A stretch of DNA of 29,419 nucleotides from JAUVIB01 sp964424545 (GTDB lineage: Bacteria; Calditrichota; Calditrichia; Calditrichales; Calditrichaceae). The position numbers were made by a program, and so were the translations under genes. Within the stretch, counting starts at the first letter, position 1. Every line of letters begins with the position of its first letter. Shown here piece after piece: positions 23,981-29,419 of this stretch. Where the stretch lies: contig CAYRJN010000026.1 in the NCBI GenBank assembly GCA_964424545.1, forward strand, positions 1 to 29,419. Reading direction: 5' to 3'. The notes beneath the pieces are model-generated. The model was given only the letters and a program-made list of their open reading frames with translations, had not been told where the DNA came from and ran no database searches.

Positions 23981-24469
23981 ATGTCAAGACTGTTATTTAG
24001 TTTTATCGTATTTTTTTTGTTTTGGGTGGCCTTTACCTCATCACTTGATCCGCAGGAACTTGGTGTTGGCGCACTTGTAGCTTTGATTATCGCCGTTTTG
24101 GCGGGTAAAGAGATAACCGAAGACGGAATGAAAAATTTTTCATTTCATCGCATTCAATATACCGTGCGCTATATTTTTGTATTTATATGGGAAATGATTA
24201 AGGCTAATATTGACGTGGCAAAAAGAATCATCCAGCCTACTATCCCCATTAATCCCGGTATTGTGGAAGTTCCCACGAAATTAAAATCCAATGTAGCAAA
24301 ACTTGCATTGGCAAATTCCATAACCTTAACTCCGGGTACATTGACCGTGGATATTATTGGCGATAAACTTTATATTCATTGGATTGATGTGAAAAGCGAG
24401 AATCCCGAAGAAAATTTTAAAGCGATTTCCGCTGTATTTGAAAAATATATTAAGGAGATTTTTGAATGA
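23981..24469 (+). CDS. Na+/H+ antiporter subunit MrpE (MnhE)
   Basis: 162 residues, the usual length. Two or three N-terminal membrane helices (FSFIVFFLFWVAF, GVGALVALIIAVLAG, YTVRYIFVFIWEMIKA) are followed by a cytoplasmic domain with the family pattern ALANSITLTPGTLTVDI..DKLYIHWIDV. It is a membrane subunit of the multi-protein Mrp-type cation/proton antiporter and the counterpart of MbhA in membrane hydrogenases. It is the first gene of the operon, and its stop overlaps the next start (ATGA). Confidence 0.93.
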   Translation: MSRLLFSFIVFFLFWVAFTSSLDPQELGVGALVALIIAVLAGKEITEDGMKNFSFHRIQYTVRYIFVFIWEMIKANIDVAKRIIQPTIPINPGIVEVPTKLKSNVAKLALANSITLTPGTLTVDIIGDKLYIHWIDVKSENPEENFKAISAVFEKYIKEIFE

Positions 24470-24714
24470 TCTATGCTTATTTCGGCGTGGCGATAGCCGG
24501 CTTGATTTTGGCGGCCATTCGTTTTAGCATAGGGCCGACCGTATCCGATCGTCTTGTGGCATTGGATACGATGACTACCATTACAACGGCCTTTCTCGTG
24601 CTGCTCGGTCTGTTTTTCGAACGTTATATTTATATTGATGTGGCCTTAATATACGGTGTGCTCGGTTTTGTAGGCGTTCTTACCATGGCGCGATATTTCG
24701 AAGGGGGGCTGTAA
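24466..24714 (+). CDS. Antiporter subunit MrpF (MnhF)
   Basis: 82 residues, three predicted membrane helices. The RFSIGPTVSDRLVALDTMTT segment with its conserved Asp (D-R-L-V-A-L-D) is diagnostic of MrpF/MbhB. AAGGAG upstream gives a good ribosome site, and the frame overlaps mrpE by four and mrpG by one base. Confidence 0.94.
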   Translation: MIYAYFGVAIAGLILAAIRFSIGPTVSDRLVALDTMTTITTAFLVLLGLFFERYIYIDVALIYGVLGFVGVLTMARYFEGGL

Positions 24715-25070
24715 TGGAGCAGATATTGGAATATATCGGAATGGCGGTTACGAGCATCGGCGTAATATTTCTATTTCTCGGCGGATTGGGTATTTTAAGA
24801 ATGCCGGATGTTTATAATCGTATGCAAGCCGGCACCAAGGCGACGACGCTCGGCGCCGTGGGCACCATTATCGGCGTGGGCTTAATGCATCCCGAGTGGT
24901 TTTTTAAGACGAGTATCATTGCATTATTTATTCTGCTTTCAAATCCCATAAGCAGTCATGCTTTGGCGCGCGGCAGCTATAGGATCGGGATTAAGTTATG
25001 GCAAAAGAAAAAAATAGACGCTTATGGGGAAGCATTGAAAAACGTTAAGAAGGAAGAAGAGGCGGATTGA
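24714..25070 (+). CDS. Antiporter subunit MrpG (MnhG)
   Basis: 118 residues, three membrane helices and a charged C-terminal tail. It shows the family motif LGILRMPDVYNRMQAGTKATTLGAVGTIIGV, counterpart of MbhC. It starts on the last base of the mrpF stop (TAATG) and ends in TGATG shared with the next gene. Confidence 0.94.
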   Translation: MEQILEYIGMAVTSIGVIFLFLGGLGILRMPDVYNRMQAGTKATTLGAVGTIIGVGLMHPEWFFKTSIIALFILLSNPISSHALARGSYRIGIKLWQKKKIDAYGEALKNVKKEEEAD

Positions 25071-25318
25071 TGGATTTTCTCGGTATAATAGTTATAATAT
25101 TAACGCTGATTTTAATTTTGGCGGCGCTTTTTGTTATTAAAACGAAAGATCTCGTTACTGCCGTCGTAGCCAGCGCAGTAGTAAGTTTAATCGCGTCCAT
25201 CTATTTTTATATTCTGCAGGCGCCGGATGTGGCGCTAACGGAAGCGGCGATCGGTGTGGGGCTTAGCACCATTATATTTATGATTACAATCCGCAAAACG
25301 AGGAGAGATGAGGAATGA
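25070..25318 (+). CDS. DUF4040 antiporter subunit (MbhD-like, equals part of MrpA C-terminus)
   Basis: 82 residues from the ATG at 25070 (an in-frame TTG one codon earlier is less likely because TGATG coupling is typical here). It has three helices and the pattern KDLVTAVVASAVVSLIASIYFYILQAPDVALTEAAIGVGLSTIIFM, the conserved segment with APDVALTEAAIG. In classic Mrp operons this domain is fused to the end of the large MrpA; here it is a separate gene, as in Mbh/Mbs complexes. It overlaps the following gene by four bases. Confidence 0.9.
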   Translation: MDFLGIIVIILTLILILAALFVIKTKDLVTAVVASAVVSLIASIYFYILQAPDVALTEAAIGVGLSTIIFMITIRKTRRDEE

Positions 25319-26001
25319 GAAAAGCATTGGCCGTATTCTTTTTGGCAATTTTAGGCTATTATATGCTCGCTGTTTTATTGAATTTTCCTTTTGGTATAGA
25401 TCATTTGAACCCCGAACTGGCCGGCGCGTATCTACGGGATACCGTGAGCAAAACGGGCGCGGCGAACGTGGTTACTTCCATCGTAGTAAATTATCGCGGA
25501 TTTGACACGCTCGGAGAGGTCACGGTCTTGTTCCTTGCGGCTACCGGAATGGGCGCGCTGCTCTATAAGGGAAAAACTATGGGGCGTTCTCGGCAGAATG
25601 CCAGCGTAATCGTGAAAGCGGGTTCGCGTTTGCTGTTTCCCTTAATCATTATACTCGGCGCGTATGTATTTATTCATGGGCATCTCACACCGGGTGGCGG
25701 TTTTCAAGGCGGGGCTATCATCGCCTCCGGCTTTCTGCTGATGTTCATATCTTATCGAAATTACCATGTGAATCATAGAATATTATCTAATGTTGAATCC
25801 ACGGCAGGTTCGATTTTTGTAATCATCGGCTTATTGGGGTTACTTTACGGGGCTACGTTTTTAGAAAATATTATGCCGCTCGGCATTCCCAATAAATTGT
25901 TTAGCGCCGGCGTAATACCGTTAATTTATATTGCCGTTGGGTTTAAAGTGGGCGCCGAATTAACCGCGCTTTTGGATACCATGTTAAAAACTGTAAAATA
26001 G
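25315..26001 (+). CDS. Fused MbhE-like plus MrpB (MnhB) antiporter subunit
   Basis: 228 residues made of two parts. The N-terminal part (about 1-95) contains NYRGFDTLGEVTVLFLAATG, matching the last domain of MrpA / subunit MbhE. The rest (about 100-225) is the MnhB domain, with FPLIIILGAYVFIHGHLTPGGGFQGG, the MrpB/MbhF signature. In Pyrococcus-type operons these are two genes, in classic Mrp operons the first belongs to MrpA, so the fusion is a third arrangement. Membrane protein with about six to seven helices. It starts inside the previous gene (ATGA). Confidence 0.88.
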   Translation: MRKALAVFFLAILGYYMLAVLLNFPFGIDHLNPELAGAYLRDTVSKTGAANVVTSIVVNYRGFDTLGEVTVLFLAATGMGALLYKGKTMGRSRQNASVIVKAGSRLLFPLIIILGAYVFIHGHLTPGGGFQGGAIIASGFLLMFISYRNYHVNHRILSNVESTAGSIFVIIGLLGLLYGATFLENIMPLGIPNKLFSAGVIPLIYIAVGFKVGAELTALLDTMLKTVK

Positions 26002-26003
26002 GT

Positions 26004-26351
26004 ATGGATATGATTTATTATATTGCAGCTTTATTGCTTATCCTAATTGGTCTTTACGGAGTTTTGGTAAAGAAAAATTTAATAAAAATCGTGTTGAGTC
26101 TATCGCTTATTGACGCCGGGGTGCATATTTTACTTATCGCCATCGGATATATAAACGGCAAAACGGCGCCGATTTTTTCAACGCCCGACCTGCGTCCGGA
26201 GCAGATGGTAGATCCCGTCCCGCAGGCGCTCGTGCTGACGGCAATCGTAATCGGGCTTGCCGTTACAGCTCTGGCCTTGACGATTGTTATACGCTTATAT
26301 GATCATCACAAAACATTGGATATTAGTAAAATACGCGAATTAAAGTGGTAA
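26004..26351 (+). CDS. Antiporter subunit MrpC (MnhC, NuoK-like)
   Basis: 115 residues with three membrane helices. The LIKIVLSLSLIDAGVHILLIAIGY and DPVPQALVLTAIVIGLAVTALALTIVIRLY segments mark the MrpC/NuoK family, including the PQALVLTAIVI motif. Counterpart of MbhG. It starts two bases after the previous stop. Confidence 0.94.
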   Translation: MDMIYYIAALLLILIGLYGVLVKKNLIKIVLSLSLIDAGVHILLIAIGYINGKTAPIFSTPDLRPEQMVDPVPQALVLTAIVIGLAVTALALTIVIRLYDHHKTLDISKIRELKW

Positions 26352-26366
26352 GAAAAGGATAATATT

Positions 26367-27836
26367 ATGATCTTCGATCCGGTTTTAATGATAGCTCTGC
26401 CTTTGTTGGCGGCGTTCTTAATACCAATTTTAAATAGATTTTCCAAAGAAATCCCCAAATATGTTCCGGTTCTTATTCTCGGTTTGAATCTTTATGAATC
26501 GATAATGTTGCTGCCGTATTCTATGGTAAAGCCGGTGATAGTAGTAATTGCCGGATGGGCGCCGCCGCTCGGTATCAACCTTACCATCGGGCCGCTCGGG
26601 AATGTTCTGGCTTTGATTATTTCTCTCGTTGGTTTTGTGGTGGCCATTTACAATATCAAGTTTGTTGTCGAAGAACCCGCCGAAAAATATTATATGCTTT
26701 TTCTGCTTTTAATTACGGGCGCGACGGGCGTTGTGTTGACCGGCGATCTTTTTAATATGTTCGTATTTTTGGAAATTACCAGTATTTCGGCTTATGCTCT
26801 GACGGCTTTCATCCGTGATCGGAACGGCGCAGAGGCGGCATTCAAATATATTTTGATCGGCGGTATTTCTTCCACGATGATTCTTCTCGGTATCGCTATT
26901 ATTTATACCTATACCGGCACGCTTAATCTTGCCGATATTGCCCAAAAAATACAGTACATCGACCCTAAAATAGCTTTGGCCGCAATGATATTGTTGATTG
27001 TAGGCTTCGGCGTTGAGTCGGAAATATTTCCTTTAAACGGTTGGGCGCCCGATGCCTATTCTCAGGCTCCGACACCGGTTGGCGCGGTTTTCGGCGGTAT
27101 TGTGGTTAAAGCGGGCGTTTACGGATTGGCCAGAATGCTCTATACTATTTTTAATTTTGAAGGCGTTTTTTATTTCCTGATGATTATGGGCTTGATTACT
27201 TTGTTGATGGCCGAGATGTCCGCCATGAGGCAAAGTCAGATAAAACGAATGCTGGCATTCTCATCCATCGGACAAATGGGATTGGTTCTTATCGCCTTGG
27301 GATTGGCAACGGAACGCGGCGTGGAAGGCGCGCTTTTTCAAATGCTCAATCATGCCTTAATTAAACCGCTACTCTTCCTTTCCGCAGGATATCTTGTATA
27401 TTATTCCGGTAGTAAAAATATTGAAGACCTGGACGGAATGGGTAAACGGAAACCCTTTTTATCCTTTTTCTTCGCTTTCGGGGCATTTGCCATCATGGGG
27501 CTACCGCCTTTAAACGGTTTTTGGAGTAAAATGATTATTATATCCGAAACCATTCGCAATGGTTTTGTCGTGATAGCGGCTCTTGCTCTTGTGGGTAGCG
27601 TTATAGAAGCCGTCTATTATCTACGCGTCGTAGGCCGTCTTTACTTCAAAAAGCATCATGACGATCAGCAGGAAAAATATGTACACGGATCGGCTATCTT
27701 TGCCATGTCCATTTTGGTACTGTTGGCAATTGTAATCGGTTTGTATCCCGATTTAATAATGCAGTATCTCAAACCGGCGGCAGAAGAGTTGGTTAATAAA
27801 ACAATGTATATTCAATCGGTTTTTGCCATAAATTAA
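26367..27836 (+). CDS. Antiporter subunit MrpD-like (proton-translocating membrane subunit)
   Basis: 489 residues, about 14 membrane helices, homologous to MrpD, MbhH and NuoL/M/N. The helix-5 glutamate is E136 in MFVFLEITSISAYAL, and a lysine is present at K248 (GIVVKAGVYG) near helix 8. At the position where the family usually has a Lys in FGxKAAxFPxHxW the sequence reads FGVESEIFPLNGW, so E217 replaces the lysine. It is expected to help move protons and a counter-ion across the inner membrane as part of the operon's complex. A ribosome site (AAAAGGATAAT) precedes the ATG, 15 bases after mrpC. Confidence 0.92.
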   Translation: MIFDPVLMIALPLLAAFLIPILNRFSKEIPKYVPVLILGLNLYESIMLLPYSMVKPVIVVIAGWAPPLGINLTIGPLGNVLALIISLVGFVVAIYNIKFVVEEPAEKYYMLFLLLITGATGVVLTGDLFNMFVFLEITSISAYALTAFIRDRNGAEAAFKYILIGGISSTMILLGIAIIYTYTGTLNLADIAQKIQYIDPKIALAAMILLIVGFGVESEIFPLNGWAPDAYSQAPTPVGAVFGGIVVKAGVYGLARMLYTIFNFEGVFYFLMIMGLITLLMAEMSAMRQSQIKRMLAFSSIGQMGLVLIALGLATERGVEGALFQMLNHALIKPLLFLSAGYLVYYSGSKNIEDLDGMGKRKPFLSFFFAFGAFAIMGLPPLNGFWSKMIIISETIRNGFVVIAALALVGSVIEAVYYLRVVGRLYFKKHHDDQQEKYVHGSAIFAMSILVLLAIVIGLYPDLIMQYLKPAAEELVNKTMYIQSVFAIN

Positions 27837-27874
27837 GAATGACGAATTTTCTAATATAAAGAACGGATAGTTTT

Positions 27875-29419
27875 ATGAAAATGGTTCCACTTATCTTGGG
27901 AATATTATTTGGCGGTGCTGTTTTATCCTATGTATTGGGTAAAATTCACCCCATCGTTAAAAATGCGATATCATTTATCGTATTGCTTACTTCCGGTTAC
28001 TTTTTTATGACGCAATACGGCGTGTACGATACCTTTGGTATGACTATTGCCGGTTTTGATATAATTTGGCGTATCAGCCCCTTAGCATGGTTTTTCGGAA
28101 TGATGATTTTCGGTTTAGGATTGATGGTGTTGATTTATGCCACGGCTTTTATGAAAGGCAAGGAAAGGATCGGTTATTTTTGCTTTTCGCTTTGTATTAC
28201 AATCGCTTCTATGGTAGGAATTGTAGTCAGCGCCGATTTGCTTTCCTTTTTCTTCTTTTGGGAAATAATGACATGGGCTTCCTTTTTAATGGTTATCTAT
28301 TACCGCTTTGAAGCGCAGGCGGCAGGTATAAAATATTTTATTATGAGCGCAATCGGCGCCTATGCCATGCTTTTGGCTCTATTTATGATTCAGGCTGAAA
28401 TCGGCTCTCTATCCTTTGCTGTGATCGCCGCTAATTGGGGGCACTTTACCGTCGGTTTTCAGATTACTTTAATTATACTGTTTTTATTGGCTTTCGGTCT
28501 TAAAGCGGCGCTTATGCCCCTGCATACTTGGGCGCCCGACGCTTACGGAATTTCTCCGGCTCCTTTTTCCGCCCTGTTTTCCGGCGTACTTTCCAAAATG
28601 GGCGTTTTCGGAATTATTATTCTATTTTATGTGATCAGCGCGGGAACGTTTACGACACAGTTTATAACTTATAACGGCGTACCCTTACCCGGTTATATTC
28701 TGGCCTGGGTCGGCGTGCTAACGGCTTTGATTGCCACAATTATCGCCGTAGTGCAGGACGACGCTAAAAAGTTATTGGCCTATTCATCCATTGGTCAGAT
28801 CGGATATATCGTAATGGCCGTTGCACTAAACGATTCTCTCGGAATGACCGGCGGATTGTTTCTTGCCGTAAATCATACGATATTCAAAGGAATGCTTTTC
28901 CTTGCCGTCGGCGCGGTATTTTATCGCACCGGCACTAAAAAAATGAGCGAACTCGGCGGATTAATCACGCGTATGCCCTATACCTTTTTTGTGGTGTTAT
29001 TGGGTATTATTACCTTGGCCGGTGTACCGCCGCTTTCCGGTTATGTTGGCAAATGGATGTTATATGAAGCGCTTATTCAGAAAAAAATGGTTTTTCTTGC
29101 CGTGGTTACTTTTGCGGCCAGCACCATTGCATTTTTGTACTGTTACCGATTGATTTTCACAATTTTTCTCGGACAAAGGCCGGAACGTTTTGATAATATT
29201 AAAGAGGTGCCGTGGGCAATGCGTATTCCCATGTTGCTGCTTTCCTTTTTAACCATATATCTCGGCTTTTATCCCTATCATCTTTTGGACGCCATTGCAA
29301 CGGCCGAAACCTCTTTGTTTGGAATCGAACCTTTTATGCTTAAGGATACGATTTTGTTCAGTCAAATCGGCGGGATCAATACGATAACCGTAATGTCTAT
29401 TGTCGGCGCGGCTTTTGTC
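27875..29419 (+). CDS. Second antiporter-like subunit (MrpD/MrpA/NuoL family), 3'-partial
   Basis: The frame opens at ATG 27875 and runs off the window with 515 codons, no stop. About 14 helices can be seen. E130 lies in FFFFWEIMTWASF (helix 5), K210 in LAFGLKAALMPLHTWAPDAYGISPAPFSALF (helix 7) and K241 in SGVLSKMGVFG, so this copy keeps the proton-path charges that the preceding gene partly lacks. It is 38 bases after that gene and the ribosome site is weak. Whether it is the short MrpA core, a second MrpD, or the antiporter subunit of a larger redox complex depends on what follows beyond the window. Confidence 0.9.
   Translation, partial: MKMVPLILGILFGGAVLSYVLGKIHPIVKNAISFIVLLTSGYFFMTQYGVYDTFGMTIAGFDIIWRISPLAWFFGMMIFGLGLMVLIYATAFMKGKERIGYFCFSLCITIASMVGIVVSADLLSFFFFWEIMTWASFLMVIYYRFEAQAAGIKYFIMSAIGAYAMLLALFMIQAEIGSLSFAVIAANWGHFTVGFQITLIILFLLAFGLKAALMPLHTWAPDAYGISPAPFSALFSGVLSKMGVFGIIILFYVISAGTFTTQFITYNGVPLPGYILAWVGVLTALIATIIAVVQDDAKKLLAYSSIGQIGYIVMAVALNDSLGMTGGLFLAVNHTIFKGMLFLAVGAVFYRTGTKKMSELGGLITRMPYTFFVVLLGIITLAGVPPLSGYVGKWMLYEALIQKKMVFLAVVTFAASTIAFLYCYRLIFTIFLGQRPERFDNIKEVPWAMRIPMLLLSFLTIYLGFYPYHLLDAIATAETSLFGIEPFMLKDTILFSQIGGINTITVMSIVGAAFV

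Overview
The window most likely comes from a Gram-negative bacterium of the FCB assemblage (Bacteroidota relatives such as Calditrichota, Marinimicrobia or Ignavibacteria); exact placement is inference. The clues are: three large secreted proteins ending in a YPNPFNPAT-type C-terminal domain, the usual type IX secretion or FlgD-like tail in these phyla; lipoproteins with an outer-membrane or periplasmic character; promoters of the TTG-N19/20-TAnnTT(TG) kind; and moderately AT-rich DNA. The sequence may be from an uncultivated genome.

Region 1 (1-10.4 kb, + strand): a parvulin-type lipoprotein followed by three tandem paralogues with the order signal peptide, LamG-like domain, FN3-like domain, purple-acid-phosphatase-like metallophosphoesterase, Ig/FN3-like domain, sorting tail. 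The first and third copies share 980 bp of identical sequence inside otherwise diverged genes (about one base in six differs just upstream), which points to recent gene conversion or an assembly artefact. Every gap here carries a 78-bp repeat with GTCATTCC / GGAATGAC ends, and a C10 tract lies inside the first paralogue.

Region 2 (10.4-16.4 kb, - strand): an operon for lysine synthesis through alpha-aminoadipate with the carrier protein LysW, transcribed lysW - homocitrate synthase - lysX - lysY - class II glutamine amidotransferase - lysZ - lysJ. The 57-residue LysW gene, ending EDWGE, sits under a clear promoter. No lysK hydrolase is present; instead a stand-alone EgtC/DUG3-like Ntn amidohydrolase is translationally coupled to lysZ. 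I propose that it could release lysine from LysW. This is the best candidate for something undescribed.

Region 3 (16.4-23.6 kb): tRNA-Ala(GGC) with its own promoter and terminator, a sulfatase lipoprotein with a palindrome inside its promoter, a YaiI-family protein, a small protein of unknown function, a PLP-dependent sulfur amino-acid lyase/synthase, a UDP-glucuronate decarboxylase and a Gfo/Idh/MocA oxidoreductase.

Region 4 (23.98 kb to the end, + strand): a tightly overlapping cation/proton antiporter operon in the order E-F-G-DUF4040-(MbhE+MnhB)-C-D-D', the order seen in Mbh-type complexes, where the long MrpA is replaced by small separate subunits. The last gene runs off the window, so whether this is an Mrp antiporter or part of a larger redox complex cannot be decided here.
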